This document shows positions 1-6,307 of a stretch of 9,392 nucleotides of DNA, one piece after another. A program made the position numbers and the translations under genes. Every line of letters begins with the position of its first letter. Positions within the stretch are counted from its first letter, which is position 1. Source of the DNA: Caulobacteraceae bacterium (GTDB lineage: Bacteria; Pseudomonadota; Alphaproteobacteria; Caulobacterales; Caulobacteraceae); assembly GCA_947479185.1 (NCBI GenBank), contig CANJYY010000076.1, forward strand, positions 1-9,392. Direction: 5' to 3'. The notes under the pieces are model-generated. The model ran no database searches. It saw nothing but the letters and a program-made list of their open reading frames with translations, and had not been told where the DNA came from.

Positions 1-210
1 AGCGGCACGGGCGACCTCTTGACCGCCCTGTTCGCCGCCGCCCTGCTGGAAGGCCAGACGCCGTCCTACGGCCTGGCCCGCGCCGTGGGCGGCTTGGCCG
101 AAACCATCGCCTCGGCCGGCATCTGGGCCTCGCCCGAGCTGCCGATCGTCGCCATGGGCGCGCGCATCAAACAGGCCAGCCCCACCGTCCGCATCGAGAG
201 ACTGGCCTGA
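1..210 (+). CDS. pdxY: Pyridoxal kinase, PdxY type (C-terminal 69 residues only)
   Basis: The gene enters from the left edge and is open from base 1 to the TGA at 208-210. The visible part begins S-G-T-G-D-L-L-T-A-L-F. This is the GTGD signature of the ribokinase-like vitamin kinases (PdxY/PdxK, ThiD), whose Asp is the catalytic base, and it is followed by the usual C-terminal helices. The tail, ending near P-T-V-R-I-E-R-L, resembles proteobacterial PdxY. By family knowledge the enzyme phosphorylates pyridoxal with ATP in the cytoplasm, salvaging vitamin B6 to pyridoxal 5'-phosphate. The next gene starts inside its stop codon, which suggests cotranscription. PdxK is an alternative, because the substrate-discriminating N-terminal part is missing here. 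Family assignment is fairly sure; the exact substrate is less so. Confidence 0.8.
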   Translation, partial: SGTGDLLTALFAAALLEGQTPSYGLARAVGGLAETIASAGIWASPELPIVAMGARIKQASPTVRIERLA

Positions 211-1334
211 TGACCGAGATCCACGGCCTCTGCGAACCGCGTTTCGAGGCCGTCCGCGAGGCCTTCGCGGCCAGTTTCGCCGAGGGCAAGGAGCTGGGCG
301 CCCGGTTCGCCTTTTCCGTCGAGGGCGAGATCGTCGTCGACCTGTGGGCCGGCTGGGCCGACAAGAAGCAGACCGTCCCCTTCGACGAACGCACCCTGAC
401 GCCCGTTTATTCGACGACCAAGGCCGTGGCCGCGACGATGATCGCCCGGCTGGTCGAGCAGGGTCGCCTGCGCTGGGACCAGCCGGTCGCCGAGGTCTGG
501 CCGGAGTTCGCCGCGCAGGGCAAGGGCGCGGTCACGGTCGAGCAGATGATCTCGCACCAGGCCGGCCTGCCCGGCTTCGTCGAGCCGATCGATCCGACCC
601 TCTGGTACGACCCGCCCGTGATCGCCGCCATGCTGGCCGCCAAGGCCCCGCTGTGGCCGGTCGGCTCGGCCAGCGGCTACCACGCCCTGACCATCGGCTA
701 TCTGGTCGGCGAGCTGTTCCGCCGCGTCGACGGCCGTACGCTCGGAACCGCCCTGCGCGAGGACATCTCCGAACCGGCTGGCCTCGACCTGTGGATCGGC
801 CTGCCCGACAGCGAGCACGGCCGCTGCGCCGAGCTGAAGCCGCCGTCGGCCCTGCCGCAGTTCGGCGAGGCCACCGATCCGAAGCGGGCGGCCTTCCTCT
901 CGCCCTGGGCCGCGCCCAGCGGCCGGGGTTCGGCCGACTGGCGGCGCATCGAGATTCCCTCGGCCAACGGCCACACCACCGCCGAGGCCCTGGCCCGCTT
1001 CATGGGGGCCCTGGCCACCGACGGCGAGGTCGACGGCGTGCACATCCTCTCGCCGGCCTCCGTGGTCGAGGCCGGCCGCGAGCGCATCCGCGGCCAGGAC
1101 CTGGTCCTGCCGTTCGAGATGAGCTGGGGCGCGGGCTTCATGCGCAACGCGCCGAACTTCTTCTACGGCCCGACCGCCACGACCATCGGCCACTCCGGCT
1201 GGGGCGGCAGCTGCGCCTTCGCCGATACCGATCGCCGCGTCGCCGGGGCCTATGTGATGAACAAGCAGGACGTTCACCTGATCGGCGACCCCCGCTCGGT
1301 GCGGCTGATCGAGGCGGCCTACGCGAGTCTGTAG
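210..1334 (+). CDS. Serine hydrolase, class C beta-lactamase fold (EstB/LACTB-like)
   Basis: This 374-residue protein has the three marks of the penicillin-binding-protein/class C beta-lactamase fold. These are S68-T-T-K71 (nucleophile and general base), Y157-H-A in G-Y-H-A-L-T-I-G-Y-L-V-G-E-L, and the third motif G327-H-S-G-W-G-G near the C-terminus. The Y-H-A-L-T form with H-S-G-W-G-G is typical of the esterase-like branch (EstB, LipD-like) rather than true cephalosporinases. I see no signal peptide, so it is probably cytoplasmic. It most likely hydrolyses an ester or amide; the substrate is unknown, and antibiotic resistance should not be assumed. The ATG overlaps the pdxY stop by one base (TGATG), which supports this start and translational coupling, as there is only a weak purine-rich stretch upstream. 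The stop lies in the hairpin at 1332-1399. Confidence 0.85.
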   Translation: MTEIHGLCEPRFEAVREAFAASFAEGKELGARFAFSVEGEIVVDLWAGWADKKQTVPFDERTLTPVYSTTKAVAATMIARLVEQGRLRWDQPVAEVWPEFAAQGKGAVTVEQMISHQAGLPGFVEPIDPTLWYDPPVIAAMLAAKAPLWPVGSASGYHALTIGYLVGELFRRVDGRTLGTALREDISEPAGLDLWIGLPDSEHGRCAELKPPSALPQFGEATDPKRAAFLSPWAAPSGRGSADWRRIEIPSANGHTTAEALARFMGALATDGEVDGVHILSPASVVEAGRERIRGQDLVLPFEMSWGAGFMRNAPNFFYGPTATTIGHSGWGGSCAFADTDRRVAGAYVMNKQDVHLIGDPRSVRLIEAAYASL

Positions 1335-1399
1335 GGGCGGCGGCCTCCGCCTCCACGGCGTATCAGCACTCGAATCCCTGGCGGAGCCGGCCGCCCCTA
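1332..1399. terminator. Shared hairpin between convergent genes, likely bidirectional terminator
   Basis: Bases 1332-1351 pair with 1380-1399: 20 positions with two mismatches and a 28-base loop. The outermost base triplets are the TAG stop codons of the two converging hydrolase genes, one on each strand. There is no clear T-run on either side. The element is therefore a plausible bidirectional stem-loop that could end transcription or protect mRNA 3' ends, but it is not a textbook intrinsic terminator. Confidence 0.5.
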
Positions 1400-2686
1400 G
1401 GCCCCCGCCAACACCCCCGCCAGCCGCTCCTCCTGCCGCGTGAAGCCCGACCGGCCCCGGTTGGCCTTCAACGACCGCGCCTCGCCGGTGATCACATAGG
1501 TGAAATACCGGCCGGTCTTCGGGTCGACCCACAGGCCCGACGTCAGGCCGTAGGCGTCGCCCGGGTGGCCGATCCAGCCCTCGCAGCCGTCGAACAGGCT
1601 GTCGCCCGCCGCGCCGGTCAGGGTCTGGCAGGCCAGGCCGTAGGCGAGGATCGAGCCGCCATAGGCGTCGCCGTTCGGCCGCCGTTCGTCATACCGCCAG
1701 ACCGGCGTCGTCATCCGCGCCAGCGTCGCGGGCTTGAGCAGCGGCCCGCCGCCGAGGGCGAGCAGCGCGGCGATGCGGCCGAGGTCCGCCGCGCTGGCCC
1801 GCAGGCCGCCTTGCGGTGAGAAGACGAAGCCATTCTCGCCGGGCCGGTAGCTGTCCAGCGACCGTTCGCCGGCTTCGGACGCCCGCGGATGGGCGATGGC
1901 CGGGGCGGTTGGCACGGTCTCGTCCAGCTGGGCGATCCACGGGCCGGCCGGGTCATAGGGCCCCTCGTCCGACGGCGCCTTGCGATAGAGCGCCCCGGCG
2001 CGGTCGCGCGCCGCCTGGCTGACGCCGCTCCAGTTGTAGCCGCAGTCGAGACCCAGCGGCCGGAACAGCCGCTCGGTCATGAACCGGTCGAACCGCTGGC
2101 CGCTGATCCGCTCGATGATCTGGGCGATGACCGCTACATTGACGTCGGCATAGGCGAACCACTCGCCGGGCGGCTCGCCCGCCGGGCCGAACCAGGCCCC
2201 GTCGTCCCACTGCGCGCCGCCGGGCGTCAGGGCGGCGTCCAGCGGGCGGCCGAAGCCGACCGGATAGCTCGGCCCGTTGCGCAGGCCGGCGGTGTGGGAG
2301 AGCAGGCGCTGCGGCGTGATCCGCTCGGCCGGAAACAAGGGGTGGCGCAGCCGGAAACCGAGGATGTCGCCGGCGTCATCGTCGAGCGCCACCTTGCCGG
2401 CCTCGACCAGGGTCATGAAGCCCAGCGTCGCCACCAGCTTGGAGATCGAGGCGATGCGCACCGGCGTGTCGACGGTCATGGCCCGTCCGGCGGCGATGTT
2501 GGCCAGCCCCTCGGCGCGGGCGAAGGCCGGCCGGCCGCGCCGCGCGGGACCCGCGGTCGCCGCCCAGGCCGGGACCGCCAGTCCGGGATCGCCGTCGCCG
2601 GTCAGCAGGCCGGCCAGCGGGTCAGGCGCGCCGGCCGTCATCGCCGTCGCCGCGCCGCTGGTCAGGACTGTCCGCCGGGTCATCAT
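1397..2686 (-). CDS. Serine hydrolase, class C beta-lactamase fold, possibly Tat-exported
   Basis: This 429-residue protein has the beta-lactamase-related catalytic set: S80-I-S-K83, then F-A-Y179-A-D-V-N183 (the Y-x-D-x-N variant often seen in this family instead of Y-x-N), and W-I-G-H374-P-G near the C-terminus. The F-S-P-Q-G-G-L stretch (289-295) is also common in the family. The N-terminus, M-M-T-R-R-T-V-L-T-S-G, resembles a twin-arginine signal, but the hydrophobic stretch after it is short and weak, so export is only suggested. Two adjacent ATG codons (2684-2686 and 2681-2683) could serve as start; a TAGGG-like sequence lies just upstream. It follows rarD by 19 bases and is probably cotranscribed with it. 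The substrate is unknown; peptidase, esterase or amidase activity are all possible. It differs markedly in sequence from the converging hydrolase at 210-1334. Confidence 0.82.
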   Translation of the reverse strand: MMTRRTVLTSGAATAMTAGAPDPLAGLLTGDGDPGLAVPAWAATAGPARRGRPAFARAEGLANIAAGRAMTVDTPVRIASISKLVATLGFMTLVEAGKVALDDDAGDILGFRLRHPLFPAERITPQRLLSHTAGLRNGPSYPVGFGRPLDAALTPGGAQWDDGAWFGPAGEPPGEWFAYADVNVAVIAQIIERISGQRFDRFMTERLFRPLGLDCGYNWSGVSQAARDRAGALYRKAPSDEGPYDPAGPWIAQLDETVPTAPAIAHPRASEAGERSLDSYRPGENGFVFSPQGGLRASAADLGRIAALLALGGGPLLKPATLARMTTPVWRYDERRPNGDAYGGSILAYGLACQTLTGAAGDSLFDGCEGWIGHPGDAYGLTSGLWVDPKTGRYFTYVITGEARSLKANRGRSGFTRQEERLAGVLAGA

Positions 2687-2705
2687 CGGTCGACCCTAGC
2701 CGGTT

Positions 2706-3605
2706 TCAGGCGTTCGCCAACCGCCGCGTTCGCCGCCAGGCGCCGAAAGCGAACACGCCCGCGCCGATCCAGATGAAGGCGAAGGCGACCGCCTTCAGGG
2801 GCGTGAAGGCTTCGCCCGAGGCCACGCCGACGAAGAACTGCAGCGTTGGCGCGACGAACTGGATGAACCCCAGCCAGACCAGCGAGATCCGCCGGGCGGC
2901 CCAGCTGAACAGGGCCAGCGGGGCGATGGTCAGCGGCCCCGACAGCAGCAGCAGGGCGGTCGCGGCCGGGCTGGATCCCAGATGGCCAAGACCCTGGCGC
3001 TGCAGCCAGACAACATAGAGCGTCGCTGGAACGGCGAGGATCGCCGTCTCGACCAGTAGCCCCGTCTCGGCGTCGGCGCGAACCTGCTTCCGGATCAGGC
3101 CGTAGCCGCAGAAGCTGAACGCCAGGCCCAGCGACAGCAGGGGCGGGTGGCCGACGGCGGCGGTCTGGACGGCGACCCCGACGGTCGCCAGGGCGATGGC
3201 GGTCATGCCGAACCGGTCGATCCGGTCGCGGAAGAACAGCGCCCCGGCCGCCATGTTGAGCAGCGGGTTGATGTAGTAGCCGAGGCTGGCCTCCAGCGTC
3301 CGGCCGCTGTTCACCGCCACGACGTAGAGCAGCCAGTTGATGCTGATCAGGATCGCCGATCCGAGCAGCAGGCCGAGCGTGCGGGGCTCGTGCAGGATAC
3401 GCGCCAGATCGCCCTGCTTGCGCGCCACCAGGACCAGGGCGCCGGCCCACAGCACGGCCCAGGCGGCCCGCTGCGCAGTGATTTCGAGCGGGCTCACCCC
3501 GGCCCTTCCGAGGGCGTGCATGTAGATCGGAAACAGGCCCCACAGGGTGTAGCAGGTCAGCGCCGCCAACAGCGCGGCGCGGCCTTCGTCCTTAGCCGGC
3601 GGCAT
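2706..3605 (-). CDS. rarD: EamA-family transporter, RarD type
   Basis: This 299-residue protein, about the usual RarD length, is almost entirely hydrophobic and consistent with ten membrane helices (two EamA repeats). The start L-W-G-L-F-P-I-Y and the central segment N-W-L-L-Y-V-V-A-V-N followed by E-A-S-L-G-Y-Y-I-N-P-L are characteristic of RarD (the E. coli chloramphenicol-sensitivity protein family). RarD proteins sit in the inner membrane and are presumed metabolite exporters; no substrate is firmly established. The start is well supported by TTTTGGAG, placing GGAG (3613-3616) 7 bases upstream of ATG. That site lies directly behind a terminator-like hairpin (3624-3654), so expression may be limited by read-through. 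The gene continues into the hydrolase at 1397-2686 after 19 bases. Confidence 0.87.
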   Translation of the reverse strand: MPPAKDEGRAALLAALTCYTLWGLFPIYMHALGRAGVSPLEITAQRAAWAVLWAGALVLVARKQGDLARILHEPRTLGLLLGSAILISINWLLYVVAVNSGRTLEASLGYYINPLLNMAAGALFFRDRIDRFGMTAIALATVGVAVQTAAVGHPPLLSLGLAFSFCGYGLIRKQVRADAETGLLVETAILAVPATLYVVWLQRQGLGHLGSSPAATALLLLSGPLTIAPLALFSWAARRISLVWLGFIQFVAPTLQFFVGVASGEAFTPLKAVAFAFIWIGAGVFAFGAWRRTRRLANA

Positions 3606-3616
3606 GGCGAAACTCC

Positions 3617-3654
3617 AAAAGAGAAGGGGCCCGGAAACTGGTCCCGGGCCCCTT
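3617..3654 (-). terminator. GC-rich hairpin with T-run, immediately upstream of the rarD ribosome binding site
   Basis: Bases 3624-3634 and 3644-3654 form a perfect 11-bp stem (AAGGGGCCCGG and its complement) with a 9-base loop. Read on the minus strand it is followed by CTCTTTT, the pattern of an intrinsic terminator. The T-run touches the GGAG of rarD. It may therefore be the distal terminator of asd, an attenuator in the rarD leader, or both. Confidence 0.6.
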
Positions 3655-3681
3655 GATGATCCACCCGCTTCTTGCGGGGCG

Positions 3682-3733
3682 CAGAGCGCGGCAGCCGAAA
3701 GTGGAGGCCGGTTTCGGCGCCCGCCGCGCTCTG
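3682..3733. other. Long two-part hairpin in the asd-rarD gap
   Basis: Bases 3682-3692 pair perfectly with 3723-3733 (11 bp). Inside, 3694-3700 pair with 3712-3718 (7 bp), leaving an 11-base loop, 3701-3711. The two stems stack into one long stem-loop with a short asymmetric internal loop. No reading frame here looks like a real gene. It could be an RNA 3'-end structure, part of a leader, or a copy of a dispersed palindrome; the sequence alone does not decide. Confidence 0.45.
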
Positions 3734-3737
3734 GATC

Positions 3738-3784
3738 AAAAGATCGACGGCCCTCTTATCGGGTCGAATTCGACCCGGAGGGCC
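3738..3784 (-). terminator. Hairpin downstream of asd, likely terminator
   Basis: Starting a few bases after the asd stop, 3778-3784 pair with 3749-3755 (GGCCCTC/GAGGGCC). They enclose a perfect 18-base palindrome, 3760-3777, centred on GAATTC, with a four-base bulge (3756-3759). On the minus strand a run of four T (3738-3741) follows after a short spacer. The position and symmetry fit an asd terminator; the T-run is short and offset, so efficiency is uncertain. Confidence 0.55.
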
Positions 3785-3788
3785 TCGG

Positions 3789-4826
3789 TCAGGCCAGGGC
3801 GCGCTGCTTGATCAGCCCACGGTCGTGGAGCAGCTGGGCGATCTGGATGGCGTTGAGGGCCGCGCCCTTGCGCAGGTTGTCGGAGACGATCCACAGCGAC
3901 AGGCCGTGCTCGAGCGACGGGTCGTTGCGGATGCGGCTGACGTAGACGGGGAACTCGCCCTGGATGTCCTTGGGCGTGGCGTAGCCGCCGTCCTCGCGCT
4001 TGTCGATGACCACCAGGCCGGGCGCCTCGCGCAGGATCTCGCGGGCCTCGTCGTCGCTGATGGCGCGCTCGAACTCGATGTTGACGCTCTCGCCGTGGCC
4101 GACGAACACCGGCACGCGCACGCAGGTGGCGCTGACCTTGATCGACGGGTCGAGCATCTTGTGCGTCTCGTCGGCCATCTTGCGCTCTTCCTTGGTGTCG
4201 CCGGAGTCGTCGTCGATGAACGAGTCGCACTGCGGGATCACGTTGAAGGCGATCTGCTTGGGGTACTTCTTGGGCTCGGGCGCGCCGAGGACGAAGACGC
4301 CCTTGGTCTGGGCCCACAGCTCATCCATGCCTTCCTTGCCCGAGCCGGAAACCGACTGGTAGGTCGAGATGACGATGCGCTTGATCTTCGCCGCGTCGTG
4401 CAGCGGCTTGAGCGCCACCAGCAAACCGGCCGTGGTGCAGTTCGGGTTGGCGATGATGTTCTTCTTCGTGAAGCCCTCGACGGCGTCGGGATTCACCTCC
4501 GGCACGATCAACGGCACGTCCGGGTCCATGCGCCAGGTCGAGGAGTTGTCGATCACGACCGGACCGGCCTTGCCGATCCGCTCGGCCCAGGCCTTGGAGA
4601 CGGCGCCGCCGGCGCTCATCAGCACGATGTCGACGGTCGAGAAGTCGAACTGCTCCAGATCCTCGCATTTGAGGATCTTTTCGCCGAAGGACACTTCGAC
4701 ACCAATGGATTTGCGGCTGGCGATCGCGTGAATCTTGTCCACGGGGAAGTTCACTTCCTCGAGGATGTTGAACATTTCACGGCCCACATTGCCCGTGGCG
4801 CCGACAACGGCGACCCGATAACCCAT
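3789..4826 (-). CDS. asd: Aspartate-semialdehyde dehydrogenase
   Basis: This enzyme converts 4-phospho-L-aspartate to L-aspartate 4-semialdehyde with NADPH. It is the second step of the aspartate pathway, leading to lysine/diaminopimelate, threonine and methionine, in the cytoplasm. The 345 residues begin with the nucleotide-binding G9-A-T-G-N-V-G15. The catalytic cysteine is C130 in N-P-N-C-T-T, with Q157 (T-Y-Q-S-V-S-G), R237 and H244 (V-G-H-G-E) at the expected active-site positions. Length and motifs match the family with no sign of damage. The start is well set: AAGGAGAA (4832-4839) lies a few bases upstream of ATG. The upstream neighbour is divergent, so asd needs its own promoter within 4827-4980. 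Three stem-loops lie between its stop and rarD. leuB, its frequent neighbour in proteobacteria, lies about 1.6 kb upstream in the same orientation. Confidence 0.97.
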   Translation of the reverse strand: MGYRVAVVGATGNVGREMFNILEEVNFPVDKIHAIASRKSIGVEVSFGEKILKCEDLEQFDFSTVDIVLMSAGGAVSKAWAERIGKAGPVVIDNSSTWRMDPDVPLIVPEVNPDAVEGFTKKNIIANPNCTTAGLLVALKPLHDAAKIKRIVISTYQSVSGSGKEGMDELWAQTKGVFVLGAPEPKKYPKQIAFNVIPQCDSFIDDDSGDTKEERKMADETHKMLDPSIKVSATCVRVPVFVGHGESVNIEFERAISDDEAREILREAPGLVVIDKREDGGYATPKDIQGEFPVYVSRIRNDPSLEHGLSLWIVSDNLRKGAALNAIQIAQLLHDRGLIKQRALA

Positions 4827-4980
4827 CGGTATTCTCCTTCACTGAAAACGCGTTTCCGTTACGCCTACGGGCCTTTCGGCGCAAGCGAAGGAAACCTCAC
4901 GGCGGCCTGAGGCCCCCTTTTGGGTCTGGTTCTCCACCCGGTCCGCACCAATTCTGCACGGACATTCAGGAGGGACCTAC
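4827..4980. promoter_or_regulatory. Divergent intergenic region between asd and the REDY-like gene
   Basis: These 154 bases separate two genes that point away from each other, so promoters for both should lie here. I cannot identify convincing -35/-10 pairs on either strand. Visible elements are a strong SD for asd (4832-4839), a 10-base palindrome AAACGCGTTT (4846-4855) about 20 bases upstream of the asd start, and AGGAGGG (4968-4974) placed 6 bases before the plus-strand ATG. The palindrome could be an operator, but a match this short may be chance. Confidence 0.35.
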
Positions 4981-5295
4981 ATGGCCAGCGTCATGATCAC
5001 CTACAAGCTCAAGGCCGGCGTTTCTCGCGAGGACTTCGAGGCCTGGGTGCGCGGCTACGACTATCCGAACATGCGCGGCCTCAAGCGGGTGGCGAGCTTC
5101 ACCAACCATCGCGTGGAGCGGCTGTTGATCGGCGAGGGCGCGCCGTCGGTCGACTATGTCGAGGTGTTCGACATCCCCGACCTGGACGGCTTCACCGCCG
5201 AGGACCTGCCCGGCGAGACGCTGCAGACGGTGATGGGCGCCTTCATGACCTGGGTCGAGGCGCCGCAGTTCCTCGTCGTCAGCCCGGTTGTCTGA
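4981..5295 (+). CDS. Small REDY/HapK-like protein (dimeric alpha/beta-barrel type)
   Basis: This 104-residue soluble protein has a strong AGGAGGG ribosome binding site 6 bases before ATG. The pattern is an N-terminal beta strand (V-M-I-T-Y-K-L-K-A-G-V), a helix with F-E-A-W-V-R, then G-L-K-R-V-A-S-F, a central D-Y-V-E-V-F-D-I-P-D and a final strand F-L-V-V-S. It resembles the REDY-like HapK family, ferredoxin-like dimeric barrels named after a prodigiosin-pathway protein. No prodigiosin genes are visible, so that pathway should not be inferred; the family is widespread as stand-alone genes of unknown role. The recognition is from memory of the pattern, not a search. It is divergent from asd, and its stop lies 3 bases from the stop of the convergent membrane protein gene. 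Confidence 0.65.
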   Translation: MASVMITYKLKAGVSREDFEAWVRGYDYPNMRGLKRVASFTNHRVERLLIGEGAPSVDYVEVFDIPDLDGFTAEDLPGETLQTVMGAFMTWVEAPQFLVVSPVV

Positions 5296-5298
5296 CGA

Positions 5299-5508
5299 CT
5301 ACTTGCCGCGCTGGCTCTGCACGCCGAACACGATGCCGACGGCCAGGATCGCCAGGCCGGCGTAGGCCACCGGCGCGTTCTCCAGGAACACCTGGCCCGC
5401 GACCATCAGGGCCATGCCCGCGCCGATGAAGGCAATGGCCATGGGCCCGCGGTTGGCGGGCGGCCTGGGATAGGGGTCTTGCGGCGCGGGATCGGTCATG
5501 TGGCCCAT
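5299..5508 (-). CDS. Small two-helix membrane protein, function unknown
   Basis: A 69-residue protein with a proline-rich, polar N-terminus (about residues 1-20), a hydrophobic segment at about 22-41 (M-A-I-A-F-I-G-A-G-M-A-L-M-V-A-G), a short E-N-A-P turn, and a second hydrophobic segment at about 44-63, ending Q-S-Q-R-G-K. This fits a helical hairpin in the inner membrane with both ends probably cytoplasmic (basic tail). I do not recognise a named family. The start could also be the ATG at 5497-5499 (beginning M-T-D-P); neither has a strong ribosome binding site. It follows the EcsC-family gene by 52 bases on the same strand and may be cotranscribed. Its stop nearly abuts the stop of the plus-strand gene (3-base gap), leaving no room for a terminator. 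Confidence 0.65.
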   Translation of the reverse strand: MGHMTDPAPQDPYPRPPANRGPMAIAFIGAGMALMVAGQVFLENAPVAYAGLAILAVGIVFGVQSQRGK

Positions 5509-5560
5509 TGTGCGAGCCGCCGCCCGGCAAGTCGATGATCAACATCAAAGCGGCGCCTGA

Positions 5561-6280
5561 TCAGCGGCCCGCGAACCACCGCAGCCGGTAGGCGTTCATC
5601 GCCGTCTCACCGAGCTGTTCGACCAGCCGCCAGTTGACGATCGCCCCGATCGGCGCGCCGACGACCGGCAGCAACTGGGCCAGTTTCGCCAGGTCGATGT
5701 AGTCGCGGTACTCCTGCTGGAACCGCCGCCAGTCGAAGTCCTCCGGCGAGGCCGGGGCGCGGCCCTCGACCATCGCCCGGTAGACGTCCTTGCGGTGGTC
5801 GGCGCCGGAGAAGGCCAGCTGGAAGATCGACAGGATGTACAGCCGCTCGCGCCAGTCGCCGGTGTCGTGGCCGTAGAGGGTGGCGATCTCGAACAGCAGC
5901 TTGATCTTGATGGCGATCAGGGCCGGAAAGTCCGCCGCCGCCAGCAGGAAGCCGCCGGCCCCGGTGGCCCCGCCCTCCAGGGTGGCGACATTGCGATAGC
6001 CCTTGATCGCCTGGCGCACGCGGGTCTCGCGCTCTTCCAGGGATCCGGTCGCCAGCGGCGCGCCGCCGACGAAGTCCGAGCCCGCGAGGATGCCGCGGGT
6101 CATCTGCTCGATGACCTTCGTGACCGCCGCGTGGATCTTCTCCGGGATCATCCGGTTGACCTGCATCTGCAGGCCCTTGGCCGCCCTGGCGAACTTCGAC
6201 GGCTCGGCGAGCATCGCCGCCCGCCAGGCCTCCAGCTCGCTGCGGGCGCGGGTCTCGTAGTCGGCGTCGGCGGTGGTCAT
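5561..6280 (-). CDS. EcsC-family protein
   Basis: This 239-residue protein matches the EcsC family in its central block at about 102-140: E-G-G-A-T-G-A-G-G-F-L-L, then A-D-F-P-A-L-I-A-I-K-I-K-L-L-F-E-I-A, then L-Y-G-H-D-T. R-E-R-L-Y-I-L-S-I-F-Q-L-A-F-S-G follows. The C-terminal L-P-V-V-G-A-P-I-G-A-I-V-N-W-R-L (204-219) is also typical. EcsC is named from the Bacillus subtilis ecsABC ABC-transporter locus, but its biochemical role is unknown, and most alphaproteobacterial members stand alone, as here: no EcsA/EcsB-like genes are present. Moderately hydrophobic segments (about 104-133 and 200-216) suggest membrane association. The ATG has only a weak AGG/GGG-type upstream site. It lies between the repeat doublet downstream of leuB and the small membrane protein gene. 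Confidence 0.85.
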   Translation of the reverse strand: MTTADADYETRARSELEAWRAAMLAEPSKFARAAKGLQMQVNRMIPEKIHAAVTKVIEQMTRGILAGSDFVGGAPLATGSLEERETRVRQAIKGYRNVATLEGGATGAGGFLLAAADFPALIAIKIKLLFEIATLYGHDTGDWRERLYILSIFQLAFSGADHRKDVYRAMVEGRAPASPEDFDWRRFQQEYRDYIDLAKLAQLLPVVGAPIGAIVNWRLVEQLGETAMNAYRLRWFAGR

Positions 6281-6307
6281 GAACCCAACCTAGGTACGGC
6301 ACCCCTC

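Noticed and set aside
66..1532. Very long minus-strand open frame (488 codons) opposite the first hydrolase
   Set aside because: It is low-complexity Gly/Ala/Arg-rich, shows no family motifs, and lies antisense to a gene with a complete catalytic motif set. It is the usual by-product of high GC and third-position bias.
344..1819. Long plus-strand frame overlapping both hydrolases (491 codons)
   Set aside because: The Arg/Pro/Gly-rich translation has no recognisable domain and runs through both real genes and their shared hairpin.
210..2686. Beta-lactam resistance locus
   Set aside because: Both hydrolases belong to broad esterase/peptidase-like branches of the fold; there is no AmpR-type regulator or other resistance context.
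4888..4895. GGAAAC as a possible ECF/EcfG-type -35 element
   Set aside because: No matching -10 (CGTT-like) at the required spacing downstream; a six-base match is expected by chance.
3672..4910. Plus-strand frame of 412 codons antisense to asd
   Set aside because: Asd is unmistakable on the other strand; the antisense translation is rich in Val/Asp/His/Leu as expected from a mirrored frame.
4902..4920. Possible terminator GGCC-TGA-GGCC followed by CCCCTTTT
   Set aside because: A four-base stem with a three-base loop is too weak, and no plus-strand gene ends upstream of it.
4981..5295. Prodigiosin biosynthesis through the HapK-like gene
   Set aside because: The similarity is only to a small fold family; no other pathway genes are present.
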